Assembly (NCBI RefSeq): GCF_001243045.1
Contig: NZ_LN849007.1
Location: forward strand, 124,001 to 188,000
Direction of reading: 5' to 3'
Source: Clostridium niameyense
Lineage (GTDB): Bacteria; Bacillota; Clostridia; Clostridiales; Clostridiaceae
DNA: 64,000 nucleotides
Part shown: piece after piece, positions 9,893 to 20,706 of the stretch
Layout of the letters: each line of letters begins with the position of its first letter
How positions within the stretch are numbered: position 1 is the first letter of the stretch
The notes under the pieces: generated by a model
Told to the model about the DNA's origin: nothing
What the model saw: only the letters and a program-made list of their open reading frames with translations
Databases searched by the model: none
Position numbers and translations under genes: made by a program

Positions 9893-11761
9893 GTGTTCGA
9901 TTTTCAATATCAGCTAAAGAATATTCCAGATAAACCTGGTGTTTACCTTATGAAAAATACTTTAGGAGAAATTATTTACATCGGAAAAGCTAAAGTTTTA
10001 AAAAATAGGGTAAGACAGTATTTTCAAAAATCAAAAAATCATTCAGAAAAGGTTAAAGCTATGGTAAGTCATATTTGTGAATTTGAATACATAGTTACAG
10101 ATTCAGAGATGGAGGCTTTAATTCTTGAATGTAATCTAATAAAAAAATATAGACCTAAATATAATATTTTGTTAAAGGATGATAAACATTATCCTTTTAT
10201 AAAAATTACTATAACAGAGGATTTTCCAAGAGTAATATCTACTAGAAAATTAATAAAAGATGGCAATAAATATTTTGGACCTTATGTGGATGGATATTCT
10301 GTTAGAGAAATAATAGAGACTATTAAGAAGATATTTCCTATAAGAAATTGTAGAAAAGTTATAAAGGAAGGAGAAAAAATAACTAGACCTTGTCTAAATT
10401 ATCATATAGGTTTATGTAAAGCTCCTTGTGTAGGATATATAAGTAAGAAAGAATATAGAGAAATTATAGATAATGTTATAAAGTTGCTTTCAGGTAAACA
10501 TTTAGATGTAGTAGATAAATTAAAAAAAGATATGAAAAAAGCAGCTGAAAACTTAGAGTTTGAAAAAGCCGCATCTATAAGAGATAAATTATATTTGATA
10601 GATAAGATATCTGAAAAGCAAAAAATTATATTAAATAATTTTCAAAATGAGGATTATATAGCATTATATAGTGACCATAAGGACACGTGCATACAAGTAT
10701 TTTTCTTAAGAAATGGCAAGATTATTGGAAGAGAACACTTTATTATAGAAAATACTTTTGACTTAGAAAAAGGAGAGATAATATCTAACTTTATAAAAGA
10801 ATTTTATGGTGGCACAGCTTTTATTCCTAAATCTATATATACATCTTATATTAATGAATGTGAATTGCTAGAACAATGGCTTACTATGAAAAAAGATAGT
10901 AAGGTTAATATTAAAATAGCCCAAAAAGGGGAAAAGAAAAAAATTATTGATTTAGTAGAGAAAAATGCAAAAACAACTTTAGAGAATTTTAAAATAAAAT
11001 ATTTACAAGATAAACAAATGTACAATAATCTTTTAAAGGATTTACAAAATATTTTGAATTTAAAAAATGAACCTAATAGAATAGAAGCTTTTGATATATC
11101 TAACATGCAAGGAATGGATTCTGTTGGTAGCATGGTAGTATTTGAAGATGGAAGAAGTAAACCTAGTGATTATAGAAGATTTAAAATAAATACAGTAGAG
11201 GGACCTAATGATTATGAAAGCATGAGGGAAATGCTTATAAGAAGATTCCAACATGGCTTAGATGAAGTTAAAGCTATACAAGATAGAAATCTTTCTTTAA
11301 GTGGTGGGAGATTTTGTGTATTTCCAGACCTAATATTAATGGATGGCGGAAAAGGGCAAATTAATATAGCTTTAGAGGTTTTAGATGAGTTTAATATACA
11401 TATACCAGTATGTGGTATGGTAAAAGATGATAATCATAGAACAAGGGGAATTATATACAATAATGAAGAAATTATATTAGACAAATATTCTAGTATAATG
11501 AAGTTTATAACTAGAATTCAAGATGAAGTACATAGGTTTGCTATAACCTATCATAGAACTTTAAGAAATAAAACTGCTATACATTCAATTTTAGATGACA
11601 TACCTAATATAGGTATAACTAGAAAAAAGCAACTTCTGAAGAACTTAGGAAGTATAGAAAATATAAAAAGCGCTACTTATGAAGAACTTCTAAAAGTTCC
11701 TTCTATAGATAAAAGAGCGGCTAGTAGCATAATAAATTTTTTTAATAAGAATACGAAATAA
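9893..11761 (+). CDS. uvrC: UvrC, excinuclease ABC subunit C
   Basis: 622 residues. UvrC makes both incisions around a lesion marked by UvrB. Domains in order: the GIY-YIG nuclease at the N-terminus (GVYLMKN, IIYIGKAKVLKNRVRQYF) for the 3' cut; a cysteine-containing segment (CRKVIKEGEKITRPCLNYH, then GLCKAPCVGY); a UVR motif AAENLEFEKAASIRDKLY that binds UvrB; an RNase H-like endonuclease with EAFDISNMQG and ILMDGGKGQ for the 5' cut; and C-terminal helix-hairpin-helix repeats (LDDIPNIGITRKKQLL, LLKVPSIDKRAASSI). The start is GTG at 9893 with AGGGGTGA upstream; the nearby ATG at 9891 is out of frame. Confidence 0.97.
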   Translation: MFDFQYQLKNIPDKPGVYLMKNTLGEIIYIGKAKVLKNRVRQYFQKSKNHSEKVKAMVSHICEFEYIVTDSEMEALILECNLIKKYRPKYNILLKDDKHYPFIKITITEDFPRVISTRKLIKDGNKYFGPYVDGYSVREIIETIKKIFPIRNCRKVIKEGEKITRPCLNYHIGLCKAPCVGYISKKEYREIIDNVIKLLSGKHLDVVDKLKKDMKKAAENLEFEKAASIRDKLYLIDKISEKQKIILNNFQNEDYIALYSDHKDTCIQVFFLRNGKIIGREHFIIENTFDLEKGEIISNFIKEFYGGTAFIPKSIYTSYINECELLEQWLTMKKDSKVNIKIAQKGEKKKIIDLVEKNAKTTLENFKIKYLQDKQMYNNLLKDLQNILNLKNEPNRIEAFDISNMQGMDSVGSMVVFEDGRSKPSDYRRFKINTVEGPNDYESMREMLIRRFQHGLDEVKAIQDRNLSLSGGRFCVFPDLILMDGGKGQINIALEVLDEFNIHIPVCGMVKDDNHRTRGIIYNNEEIILDKYSSIMKFITRIQDEVHRFAITYHRTLRNKTAIHSILDDIPNIGITRKKQLLKNLGSIENIKSATYEELLKVPSIDKRAASSIINFFNKNTK

Positions 11762-11832
11762 AAAATTATATTAATGAAATTTATGATATAGATTGGATAT
11801 ATTAATAGATAGTTATTAATGGAGGTTTTAAA

Positions 11833-12564
11833 ATGAAATACGTAGTAGATACCCACACACATACTATAGTAAGTGGTCATGCATATACAACTCTTTTAGA
11901 AAATGTTCAGGAAGCTTCTAATATTGGATTAAAGGTATTAGGAACCACAGAACATGGTCCAAGTATGCAAGGGGCACCAGATTTAATGTATTTTAGAAAT
12001 TTTAAAGTTATACCCAGAAAATTAAAAGGTGTTATTTTGCTGAATGGATGTGAGGCAAATATTATAGATTTTAATGGAATGATTGATATACCAGATTATA
12101 TACAGAAAAGATTAGATATTATTATTGCTAGTCTTCATGATATTTGTATAAAGCCTAGTAGTCGAGAAGAAAACACAAAAGCTCTCCTAAAAGCTATGGA
12201 AAATCCATATATAGATATATTAGGTCATATTGGTAATCCATCTTTTCCAATATACGAAGAAGAGGTAGTTAAAACAGCAAAGGAAAAGAACGTATTGATA
12301 GAAATAAATAATGGATCTTTTATTTCAAGAAAAGGCAGTGAAAAAACTTGCAGAAAAGTAGCCACTTTATGTAAAAAATATAATGTTAATGTTATATTAG
12401 GTACAGATTCCCACTTTTGTTCTCAAATAGGAAGATTCCCTAAAGCTGAAGAAATGTTGAAAGAGATAAGCTTTTCGGAAGAACTTATAATGAATACGAA
12501 CGAAGAAAAAATATTAAAGTATCTAAAGAAAAAAGGAAAGTTAAAAAATATAAACCTTGATTAA
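11833..12564 (+). CDS. PHP-domain phosphatase, YcdX type
   Basis: 243 residues forming a single PHP domain. Metal-binding motifs run in the expected order: DTHTHT at the N-terminus, TEHGPSM, the glutamate in [20 protein letters not shown] and a final GTDSHF. The size and spacing match YcdX-like stand-alone PHP proteins, which hydrolyse phosphate esters with a trinuclear metal centre; the physiological substrate is unknown. A GGAGG site lies before the ATG. The gene sits between uvrC and murB with no clear terminators, so cotranscription is possible. Confidence 0.88.
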   Translation: MKYVVDTHTHTIVSGHAYTTLLENVQEASNIGLKVLGTTEHGPSMQGAPDLMYFRNFKVIPRKLKGVILLNGCEANIIDFNGMIDIPDYIQKRLDIIIASLHDICIKPSSREENTKALLKAMENPYIDILGHIGNPSFPIYEEEVVKTAKEKNVLIEINNGSFISRKGSEKTCRKVATLCKKYNVNVILGTDSHFCSQIGRFPKAEEMLKEISFSEELIMNTNEEKILKYLKKKGKLKNINLD

Positions 12565-12632
12565 CATTTAAGCATACATTATACTAAGAAGGGTGTTTAA
12601 ATTAGTAATCTAATATTCAAGGAGAATGTGTT

Positions 12633-13550
12633 ATGAACCAATATAAAAGTTTTAGTAAAGATTTTGAGAATATAGTTGGAATTAATAATATTTTTATAGA
12701 TGAACCTATGAAGAAGCATACTTCATTTAAAGTAGGTGGTCCAGCAGACTTTTTAATACTTCCTACAAATTTTCAGCAAGTTAAGGATTGTATAGTATTG
12801 TGTAAGAAAAATAACATACCTTATTATATTATTGGTAATGGTTCTAATTTATTAGTTAAGGATGCTGGAATAAGAGGAGCAGTAATAAAATTTTGTCGTT
12901 TAAAAAATATAAGATTAGAAGAAAACAAACTAATTGTTGATAGTGGAACAGCTCTAACTAGTGTTTGTAACTTTGCTTTAAGACATAATTTAGGAGGACT
13001 TGAATTCGCCTGTGGTATTCCTGGAAGTGTTGGTGGAGCCGTTACTATGAATGCAGGGGCTTACAACGGAGAGATATCTCAAGTTATTGAAAGCGCTAAA
13101 GTTATAGATAAAAATGGTGAAATAATAACTTTGACTAAAGAAGAATTAGAATTAGATTATAGAATGAGTGCTATTCAAAAATATGAATACATTGTATTAG
13201 AAGTAACTTTTAGATTACATAATGGTGAATATGATAAGATAAGAAATAGGATAGTAGATTTAAATAAAAGAAGAAGAGAAAAACAACCATTGGAATATCC
13301 TTCAGCGGGAAGTACATTTAAAAGACCAGAGGGATATTTTGCAGCAAAACTTATAGATGATACAGGCCTTAAAGGGGTTACTATAGGTGGAGCACAAGTA
13401 TCTGAGAAACACTCAGGTTTTATAGTAAATAAAGGAAATGCTACTGCAAAAGATATACTAAATCTTATAGAGTTTGTACAAGAAAAAGTAAAAGAAAGGT
13501 TTGGTATTGATCTTCATACAGAAGTTAGAATAATAGGTGAGGAAGAATAA
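12633..13550 (+). CDS. murB: MurB, UDP-N-acetylenolpyruvoylglucosamine reductase
   Basis: 305 residues, the shorter Gram-positive type. MurB is a cytoplasmic FAD enzyme that uses NADPH to make UDP-N-acetylmuramic acid for peptidoglycan. Motifs: [37 protein letters not shown] and [20 protein letters not shown] for FAD binding, then [11 protein letters not shown] with the catalytic serine, and a terminal [15 protein letters not shown] containing the conserved glutamate. It precedes the rapZ-yvcK-whiA group as in many Firmicutes. Confidence 0.97.
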   Translation: MNQYKSFSKDFENIVGINNIFIDEPMKKHTSFKVGGPADFLILPTNFQQVKDCIVLCKKNNIPYYIIGNGSNLLVKDAGIRGAVIKFCRLKNIRLEENKLIVDSGTALTSVCNFALRHNLGGLEFACGIPGSVGGAVTMNAGAYNGEISQVIESAKVIDKNGEIITLTKEELELDYRMSAIQKYEYIVLEVTFRLHNGEYDKIRNRIVDLNKRRREKQPLEYPSAGSTFKRPEGYFAAKLIDDTGLKGVTIGGAQVSEKHSGFIVNKGNATAKDILNLIEFVQEKVKERFGIDLHTEVRIIGEEE

Positions 13551-13624
13551 ATTATTTTTCTTCACTTAATTTATAGGGGATAAAGTAGTCCTAATTTAAT
13601 TAAATTTATTATTTTGAATAAAAA

Positions 13625-13656
13625 GGGAGGTCATATTTAACATGGCTTCCCTAGTT
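13625..13656 (+). terminator. Probable hairpin terminator after murB
   Basis: GGGAGGTCAT and ATGGCTTCCC can form ten pairs (two of them G-U) around ATTTAAC. The tail TAGTTTATT is only moderately U-rich, so this may be a weak terminator or an attenuator ahead of rapZ. Confidence 0.45.
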
Positions 13657-13740
13657 TATTGTTGATGATCTATATGATATAATTGTATAAAAATAATGTT
13701 TATTAATTAGTAAAAAACCTAATTTAAATGGAGGGACAAA

Positions 13741-14625
13741 ATGAGGTTCGTTATAGTTACAGGACTATCTGGTGCAGGCAAAACTCAGGCTATAAGAAGT
13801 CTAGAAGATTTAGGATTTTTTTGTGTGGATAATCTTCCACCTACATTAATACCTAAGTTTGCAGAAGCATGTTATCAAACAGAGGGGAAGATTAAAAAAA
13901 TTGCTTTAGTTATTGATATTAGGGGAGGTAAGTTTTTTGATGACTTATTTCAAACATTAAATTACCTGAAGCTACAAGGTTATAAATATGAGATATTATT
14001 TTTAGATGCGTCGGATGAGGTTCTTATAAAAAGATTTAAGGAATCTAGGAGAAAGCATCCATTATCTCCAGACGGAAGAATATTAAATGGAATATCTATG
14101 GAAAGAAATAAATTAAGAGAAGTTAAGGATAGAGCAGATAATATTATAGATACATCTAATTTAGCTACTAGGGAACTTAGAGAAGTTATGAGCAAAATAT
14201 ATGCTGAAGAAGGACAAATTGAAACGCAACTTATAATAACTGTAGTTTCTTTTGGATTCAAGTATGGAATTCCATTAGATTCAGATTTACTTTTTGATGT
14301 TAGGTTTTTGCCTAATCCTTATTATATTTCAGAATTAAAAAAATACTCAGGGAAAGAACCACCAGTAAAAGACTATGTAATGAGTTTTGATGTTACTAAA
14401 AATTTTGTAAATAAATTGGAGGATATGTTAGAGTTCTTAATACCTAACTATATAAAGGAAGGTAAAAGACAACTTATTATTTCTATAGGATGTACTGGTG
14501 GAAGACATCGTTCTGTGGCCATTGCTAATGCTATATATGAAAGATTAAAAAATAAAGAACATAAAGTTAATATTGACCATAGAGATATTAATGAAGATAT
14601 AAATAAGGGTGGTAAAAAGCTATGA
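13741..14625 (+). CDS. rapZ: RapZ/YvcJ nucleotide-binding adaptor
   Basis: 294 residues. The N-terminal P-loop is GLSGAGKT (residues 8-15), followed by [14 protein letters not shown]. The C-terminal domain carries [18 protein letters not shown] and NIDHRDIN, the hallmarks of RapZ/YvcJ. In E. coli RapZ controls GlmS through small RNAs; the Bacillus homologue YvcJ hydrolyses GTP and affects competence, so the role in clostridia is not settled. Its last four bases overlap the yvcK start, so the rapZ-yvcK-whiA set is translationally coupled and surely one operon. Confidence 0.95.
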   Translation: MRFVIVTGLSGAGKTQAIRSLEDLGFFCVDNLPPTLIPKFAEACYQTEGKIKKIALVIDIRGGKFFDDLFQTLNYLKLQGYKYEILFLDASDEVLIKRFKESRRKHPLSPDGRILNGISMERNKLREVKDRADNIIDTSNLATRELREVMSKIYAEEGQIETQLIITVVSFGFKYGIPLDSDLLFDVRFLPNPYYISELKKYSGKEPPVKDYVMSFDVTKNFVNKLEDMLEFLIPNYIKEGKRQLIISIGCTGGRHRSVAIANAIYERLKNKEHKVNIDHRDINEDINKGGKKL

Positions 14626-15953
14626 AGCTAATGGACTGGTTAAGGCCAGGAATAAAAGTTAAAAGGTGGATACTATTAGCAGTAATGGGAATACTGCTAA
14701 TAGTTTTTGGAATGTTAGAATTTGTTAGAAATAAGTTTTATAATGTTTATTATATAGCTTTTTATGTGTTTTTAATATTATCTGGAATATTTGTACTATA
14801 TGTATCTGTGACGCAAGGAATGAAGTCCATTATTGCACTTATAAATAAGGGATATTTAAATATGTCTTTAGACTCTAAAAAGTTAGAAAACTTAATATAT
14901 GAAAAAAGATTATTGGTCAAAGGTCCTAAAATAGTTGCAATTGGTGGAGGTACTGGATTGTCTACTATGTTAAGAGGACTTAAATACTATACATCAAATA
15001 TAACAGCTATAGTTACAGTAGCAGATGATGGTGGAGGTTCTGGTGATTTGAGAGAGGATCTTGGAATGTTACCCCCAGGAGATATACGAAATTGTATATT
15101 ATCATTATCTGATACAGAACCTTTAATGGAGGATTTACTTCAGTATAGATTTACAGATGGTAGACTTAAAAATCAAAGCTTTGGTAATTTATTTCTTGCT
15201 GCTATGGATGGAATATCTAATAATTTTGAAGAAGCTATTCAGAAAGTGAGTTCTGTATTAGCTGTTACGGGCAAGGTTGTACCAGTAACTTTAGAGAATA
15301 TAGTATTAAAGGCTAAATTAAAAAATGGAAAAATTGTTGAAGGAGAATCTAATATTCCAGAAGAAAGTCTAAAAAGTAATAGTAAAATAGAAAAAGTATT
15401 TATAGAACCTAGTAATGCAAAAGCTTTAGAAGAAGCTGTAGAGGCTATAAAAGAAGCAGATGCTATAATTTTAGGACCGGGTAGTTTGTACACTAGTGTT
15501 ATTCCTAATTTACTAATAAAGGATATAAATGAAACATTACAGAAAAGTAAAGCGCTAAAAATATATATATCTAATATAATGACACAACCAGGGGAAACGG
15601 ATAATTATAAAGTATCAGATCATATAAAAGCTATTTTCAGTCATTGTGGAGGTAAAGTTATTGATCATGTAATAGTAAATGTAAGTAAAATAGATGATAA
15701 TTTAAAAGAAAGATATACTGAAAAAAAATCTCATTTAGTTGCAATAGATGAAGAAAATATAAAGCAATTAGGAGTTAATATTATAGGTGGAGATTTTATG
15801 AAAGTAAAAGATGGGCTTATAAGGCATAATTCAGAAAAACTTGCATCTATACTTATAGAAACTATTATGGATAAGAAATTATTATACGATAGAAAAAAAA
15901 TAATAGAGTATTTCTACTTGTCTGAAAGGTTAAAGGAAAATAAGGATAAATAG
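14622..15953 (+). CDS. yvcK: YvcK/GlmR gluconeogenesis factor with membrane extension
   Basis: 443 residues. The CofD-like core begins near residue 104 with [17 protein letters not shown], followed by [26 protein letters not shown] and [16 protein letters not shown], which bind UDP-sugars. YvcK/GlmR is needed for growth on gluconeogenic carbon sources and steers carbon to UDP-GlcNAc and the wall. Ahead of the core, about 100 extra residues contain two hydrophobic segments ([19 protein letters not shown] and [19 protein letters not shown]). They are absent from the roughly 317-residue Bacillus protein, which suggests membrane tethering here. Confidence 0.94.
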   Translation: MKLMDWLRPGIKVKRWILLAVMGILLIVFGMLEFVRNKFYNVYYIAFYVFLILSGIFVLYVSVTQGMKSIIALINKGYLNMSLDSKKLENLIYEKRLLVKGPKIVAIGGGTGLSTMLRGLKYYTSNITAIVTVADDGGGSGDLREDLGMLPPGDIRNCILSLSDTEPLMEDLLQYRFTDGRLKNQSFGNLFLAAMDGISNNFEEAIQKVSSVLAVTGKVVPVTLENIVLKAKLKNGKIVEGESNIPEESLKSNSKIEKVFIEPSNAKALEEAVEAIKEADAIILGPGSLYTSVIPNLLIKDINETLQKSKALKIYISNIMTQPGETDNYKVSDHIKAIFSHCGGKVIDHVIVNVSKIDDNLKERYTEKKSHLVAIDEENIKQLGVNIIGGDFMKVKDGLIRHNSEKLASILIETIMDKKLLYDRKKIIEYFYLSERLKENKDK

Positions 15954-15965
15954 AGGTAATGAAAT

Positions 15966-16913
15966 ATGTCTTTTTCACTAAAAGTTAAAAATGAAGCATG
16001 TAAATATATAAATATGAGCAAAACAGAGGCTGTAGCTGAATTAGCAGCTATTATGAAAGTAAGTGGTACACTGCTTTTTAGTAATAGGCAATTTAATTTT
16101 AAAATAACTACTGAAAATCCGGCAATAGCTAGATTAGTTTTTAAATTATTAAAAAAGTATTTTAGTATTCACACTGAAATAATGATTAAAAAAAATAATT
16201 CTTTAAAGAAAAATAATTTATACATTATTCTAATATCGGAAGAAGCAGGGGTTAAAGAACTGTTAAAAGAAGTAGGAATAATAAATGAAAGTATAAATGT
16301 ATTTGCATTAGATTATAAAATATCTAATAAAATTATAGACTCTGATAACTGCAAAAGGGCCTACATAAGAGGTGCATTTTTAGGAGGAGGAAGTATTAGT
16401 AATCCTGAAAAGACTTATCATTTAGAATTTGTAACTCATAATGAGGACTATGCTAAGGATTTGAGCTCTCTTATAAACCTATATAATTTAAATTCAAAAG
16501 TAATAAAGAGAAAGAATAGTTATATAGTTTATTTAAAAGAGGGGGAACAAATAGTTGATTTACTAAATATAATTGGGGCTCACTCTTCTTTATTAGAATT
16601 TGAAAATATAAGAATAATGAAAGAAATGAGAAATAATGTTAATAGATTAGTTAATTGTGAAACTGCTAATCTAAGCAAAACGGTTAATGCGGCAGTAAGG
16701 CAAGCGGAAAGTATTAAGCTTATCGAGAAAGAGATAGGTTTAGGAAGACTACCTAAAAATTTAAGAGATATAGCTGAACTTAGAATAAAATATCCAGATG
16801 AATCTTTAAGAGAATTAGGTAAAATGTTAAATCCACCAGTGGGAAAATCAGGAGTCAACCATAGACTTAGAAGAATTGAAAAAATAGCAGAAGAATTGAG
16901 AAAAGGAATTTAA
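15966..16913 (+). CDS. whiA: WhiA DNA-binding regulator
   Basis: 315 residues. The N-terminal half is a degenerate LAGLIDADG homing-endonuclease-like fold (RAYIRGAFLGGGSISNPEKTYHLEF). The C-terminal half is a helix-turn-helix region ending SLRELGKMLNPPVGKSGVNH. WhiA regulates cell-division and sporulation genes in actinobacteria and affects division and chromosome segregation in Bacillus. It is third in the rapZ-yvcK-whiA operon, 12 bases after yvcK. Confidence 0.95.
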   Translation: MSFSLKVKNEACKYINMSKTEAVAELAAIMKVSGTLLFSNRQFNFKITTENPAIARLVFKLLKKYFSIHTEIMIKKNNSLKKNNLYIILISEEAGVKELLKEVGIINESINVFALDYKISNKIIDSDNCKRAYIRGAFLGGGSISNPEKTYHLEFVTHNEDYAKDLSSLINLYNLNSKVIKRKNSYIVYLKEGEQIVDLLNIIGAHSSLLEFENIRIMKEMRNNVNRLVNCETANLSKTVNAAVRQAESIKLIEKEIGLGRLPKNLRDIAELRIKYPDESLRELGKMLNPPVGKSGVNHRLRRIEKIAEELRKGI

Positions 16914-16933
16914 AACATTTGAGGATGGTTTAT

Positions 16934-19900
16934 ATGGAGAATAACAATTTAAATGAAAATAAACCTAAATGGGTAAGTTTGCATCAACATACGGAATACT
17001 CACTTTTAGATTGCTCAGCTAAAATTCCTAACATTATATCTAGGGCTAAAGAACTAGGAATGGATAGTATAGCTATAACTGATCATGGTGTTATGTATGG
17101 ATGTGTGGACTTTTATAAAGAGGCTATAAAGCAAGGGGTAAAACCTATTATTGGTTGCGAAGTTTATGTAGCTCAAAAGTCTTTATATATAAAAAAACAA
17201 GATAGAGACAATGATACTTATCATTTAGTCTTATTAGTAAAAAATGAAGTTGGATATAATAATTTAATGAAGATAGTATCTAGAGCGTCAATAGAAGGTT
17301 TTTATTATAAACCAAGAACAGATCATGAATTTTTAAAACAACATAGCGAGGGTTTAGTAGCTCTTAGTGCTTGTTTAGGAGGAGAAATTCAATCTTATAT
17401 ATTAAAAGGTAATAAAGAAAAAGCTAAAAAAATTGCTTTAATGTATAAAGATATTTTTAAAGAGGATTTTTATTTAGAATTACAATATCATGGAATTCCT
17501 GAACAGTTAAAAGTTAATGATGAATTAGTTAAAATGTCTAAAGAGTTAGATATACCATTAGTGGCTACTAATGATGTTCATTACATAAAAAAAGAGGATT
17601 ATAAATCACATGATATATTACTTTGTATTCAAACAGGTAAAACTGTAGATGAAGAAAATAGGATGAAATATCCCTCAGACCAATTTTATTTAAAATCTCC
17701 AGAAGAAATGTATGAAATGTTTTCATATGTTCCTGAAGCTTTAGATAATACAGTTAAGATTTCTCAAAAATGTAATTTTAATTATAATTTTCATGAATCC
17801 AAATTGCCTAAGTTTCCCTTAGATGAAAATATAGATCAGTTTGCTTATTTAGAACAAATTTGTTTTGAAGGTTTATTTTCTAGATATGATATCTTTAGAC
17901 AATTTTTAAATAAACCATATGATTTGAATAAAATCATTAGCTTCGGAGAAAAAAATAAAGATGCTAAATTATTAATAGATAGACTTAACTATGAACTTTC
18001 TATAATAAAACAAATGGGTTATGTAGATTATTTTCTTATAGTATGGGATTTTATAAGATTTGCTAAGGAAAAAAATATAATGACAGGTCCAGGAAGAGGA
18101 TCTGCAGCTGGGTCTTTAGTTGCTTATACTTTAGGTATTACTAAAATAGATCCTATAAGATATAATCTAATATTTGAAAGATTTTTAAATCCTGAACGTA
18201 TATCTATGCCAGATATAGATAGTGATTTTTGTTATGAAAGACGTGGAGAAGTTATAGATTATGTAGTAGAAAAGTACGGAGAAAATAATGTATCCCAGAT
18301 AGTAACCTTTGGAACGATGGCAGCTAGAGCTTGTATAAGGGATGTAGGAAGAGCAATGAATTATGCTTATGCTGAGGTAGATAGAATAGCTAAAATGATA
18401 CCTACTATATTAAATACAAGTGTAACTATAGATAAGGCTTTAGAATTAAATCCAGAATTTAAAGCTGCCTATGATAATGAAGAAAGAGTAAAAGAATTAA
18501 TAGATATAGCAAGAGCGTTAGAGGGACTTCCAAGACATACATCTACTCATGCGGCAGGGGTGGTTATAGCTTCTAAACCTTTAGTAAATTATGTGCCACT
18601 TCAAAAAAATGAGGATAATATAGTAACTCAATTTACCATGGGAACATTAGAGGAATTAGGACTTTTGAAAATGGATTTTTTAGGTCTTAGAACCCTTACA
18701 GTAATGAGAGATGCGGTAAATTTAGTTAAAGAAAACAAGGGAATAGATATTGATTTAGATAAAATAGACTTTGATGACAAAGAAGTATATAAAATGATAG
18801 GAGAAGGAAAAACCGTGGGGGTTTTCCAATTAGAGTCTGCCGGAATGACTTCCTTTATGAAGGAGCTAAAACCTGATTGCTTAGAAGATGTAATAGCGGG
18901 TATAAGTTTATACAGACCAGGTCCAATGTCAGAAATTCCAACTTATATAGAAAATAAAAAGAATCCTGAGAATATTAAATATGAAACAGAAAAGCTTAAA
19001 TCAATATTATCTGTAACCTATGGTTGTATAATATATCAAGAGCAGGTAATGCAAATAGTTAGGGAATTAGCTGGGTATTCTATGGGACGTAGTGATTTAG
19101 TAAGACGTGCCATGTCTAAGAAAAAGCATGATGTTATGGAAAAGGAAAGAAAAAATTTTATATATGGTAACGAAAAAGAAAGTGTTAAAGGTTGTATAAA
19201 AAATGGAATAACTGAAGATGTGGCCAATAACCTTTTTGACTCCATGATGGATTTTGCATCCTATGCTTTTAACAAATCACATGCTGCAGCTTACGCAGTA
19301 GTAGCTTTTGAAACAGGATATTTAATGAAATATTATCCTACAGAATTTATTGCTGCAATGTTAAATAGTGTTAAGGGAGATAGTGATAAAGTAGCCTTTT
19401 ACACAAGATTTGGTGAAGGTTTAGGCATTGAGATAGTGCCACCTAGCATAAATGAAAGTTTTTCTAAATTTACTGTTAAGGATAATAGGATAATATTTGG
19501 ATTGTCTGCAGTAAAAAATGTAGGAAGTAAAGCAATAGAAAATATAACTAAAACTAGGGAGGAAAAGGGTAAATTTAAGGATTTACTTGATTTCTTCAAT
19601 AAAGTTGATATTTCAGTTATAAATAAAAGATTAGTTGAAAGCTTAATAAAAGCAGGAGTTTTTGATTGCTTTAATATATATAGGTCTAAAATGCTGGCAG
19701 TGTATGAAAAAATAATGGAAGGTATTCAAAGTCAAAAAAGAAAGAATATAGCTGGGCAAATTAATTTTTTTTCAGATGTTATGAAAGACAGCATTACTAA
19801 TATAGATATAAAATATCCAGATATAAAAGAGTTTGATAAAAAACATATGCTTTTTATGGAAAAGGAAATGACAGGAATTTATTTTACAGGACATCCTTTA

Positions 19901-20497
19901 GAGGAGTATGAACAAACCCTCAAAATGCAAACTTCTGTTAAAATATCAGATATCACAACTAGTGAATCTCTAGAAGGGGAAGTAGTACAAAATTTATCTA
20001 AGATAAAAGATGGAGATAGAGTTATAATAGGAGGAATAATTACTTCTGTAAATAAAAAGGTAACAAGAAATAATGATATGATGGCATTTATTACCATAGA
20101 GGATTTATATTCAAGTATAGAAGTAATTGTATTTCCTAAGACATTTATAAATTATAAGAGTTTAATAACAGAAGACGAGGTTGTTATACTTAAGGGTAGA
20201 GTAAGTATAAGAGAGGAAGAACAACCTAAAATATTATGTGAAGTTATAGAACCACTTATTAAAATAGATGCAAAAAAATTATATATTCTTGTAGAGGATG
20301 AGAAAGTTATGAAAAGTGGTATTTCGAATATAAAGGCTTTTCTTATTAACAATAGAGGAAACATTCCTGTATATTTTTGTACTAAACAGGGAAGAAAAAA
20401 ATATAGACTAGATAGAGAACTTTGGATTAATGAAGATAGTGATATTTTGTCTTATTTAAAACAAAATTTTGGAGAAGAAAATGTCAAAATAATTTAA
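16934..20497 (+). CDS. dnaE: DnaE, DNA polymerase III alpha subunit
   Basis: About 1187 residues. Domains in order: PHP (SLHQHTEYSLLDC, AITDHGVMYG), the C-family polymerase palm and fingers (GPGRGSAAGSLVAY; catalytic aspartates in MPDIDSDFCYERRGEV; HTSTHAAGVVI; LYRPGPMSEIPTY; FNKSHAAAYAVVAFETGYL), then a tandem HhH region and a C-terminal OB fold (VIIGGIITSVNKK). In low-GC Gram-positives this polymerase works beside PolC. A TTG at 16919 is in frame, but GAGGATGG sits just before the ATG at 16934, so that start is taken. It follows whiA by only 20 bases and may be cotranscribed. Confidence 0.97.
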   Translation: MENNNLNENKPKWVSLHQHTEYSLLDCSAKIPNIISRAKELGMDSIAITDHGVMYGCVDFYKEAIKQGVKPIIGCEVYVAQKSLYIKKQDRDNDTYHLVLLVKNEVGYNNLMKIVSRASIEGFYYKPRTDHEFLKQHSEGLVALSACLGGEIQSYILKGNKEKAKKIALMYKDIFKEDFYLELQYHGIPEQLKVNDELVKMSKELDIPLVATNDVHYIKKEDYKSHDILLCIQTGKTVDEENRMKYPSDQFYLKSPEEMYEMFSYVPEALDNTVKISQKCNFNYNFHESKLPKFPLDENIDQFAYLEQICFEGLFSRYDIFRQFLNKPYDLNKIISFGEKNKDAKLLIDRLNYELSIIKQMGYVDYFLIVWDFIRFAKEKNIMTGPGRGSAAGSLVAYTLGITKIDPIRYNLIFERFLNPERISMPDIDSDFCYERRGEVIDYVVEKYGENNVSQIVTFGTMAARACIRDVGRAMNYAYAEVDRIAKMIPTILNTSVTIDKALELNPEFKAAYDNEERVKELIDIARALEGLPRHTSTHAAGVVIASKPLVNYVPLQKNEDNIVTQFTMGTLEELGLLKMDFLGLRTLTVMRDAVNLVKENKGIDIDLDKIDFDDKEVYKMIGEGKTVGVFQLESAGMTSFMKELKPDCLEDVIAGISLYRPGPMSEIPTYIENKKNPENIKYETEKLKSILSVTYGCIIYQEQVMQIVRELAGYSMGRSDLVRRAMSKKKHDVMEKERKNFIYGNEKESVKGCIKNGITEDVANNLFDSMMDFASYAFNKSHAAAYAVVAFETGYLMKYYPTEFIAAMLNSVKGDSDKVAFYTRFGEGLGIEIVPPSINESFSKFTVKDNRIIFGLSAVKNVGSKAIENITKTREEKGKFKDLLDFFNKVDISVINKRLVESLIKAGVFDCFNIYRSKMLAVYEKIMEGIQSQKRKNIAGQINFFSDVMKDSITNIDIKYPDIKEFDKKHMLFMEKEMTGIYFTGHPLEEYEQTLKMQTSVKISDITTSESLEGEVVQNLSKIKDGDRVIIGGIITSVNKKVTRNNDMMAFITIEDLYSSIEVIVFPKTFINYKSLITEDEVVILKGRVSIREEEQPKILCEVIEPLIKIDAKKLYILVEDEKVMKSGISNIKAFLINNRGNIPVYFCTKQGRKKYRLDRELWINEDSDILSYLKQNFGEENVKII

Positions 20498-20540
20498 TTC
20501 TTTTATATAAGTAAAACTTTTAAATCTGTATATATAAATA

Positions 20541-20580
20541 AGTATTAGGAAAAAATAGATATTATCCTAATACTTTATTT
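20541..20580 (+). terminator. Terminator after dnaE
   Basis: The perfect ten-base arms AGTATTAGGA (20541-20550) and TCCTAATACT (20565-20574) are followed by TTATTT. It separates dnaE from the pfkA-pyk operon. Confidence 0.85.
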
Positions 20581-20665
20581 ATGTATAAACATGTATAAAA
20601 AATATATAACTTATGATATAATTAAAAATATAAAAGAGGTAAAAATATTATGTTTATAGTATAAC

Positions 20666-20689
20666 TGGGACTAAAATAGTCCCACCGGT
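20666..20689 (+). promoter_or_regulatory. Tight hairpin just ahead of the pfkA ribosome site
   Basis: TGGGACTA (20666-20673) and TAGTCCCA (20677-20684) are a perfect eight-pair stem around a three-base loop. The palindrome ACCGGT overlaps its 3' end (20684-20689). The GGAGGT ribosome site begins about ten bases later and the GTG start is at 20707. There is no U-tract, so it is not a terminator. It could be an operator in DNA, an mRNA stabiliser or a translational control element for the glycolytic operon; none of these is proven. Confidence 0.5.
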
Positions 20690-20706
20690 CATAGGAGGTA
20701 TTTAGC

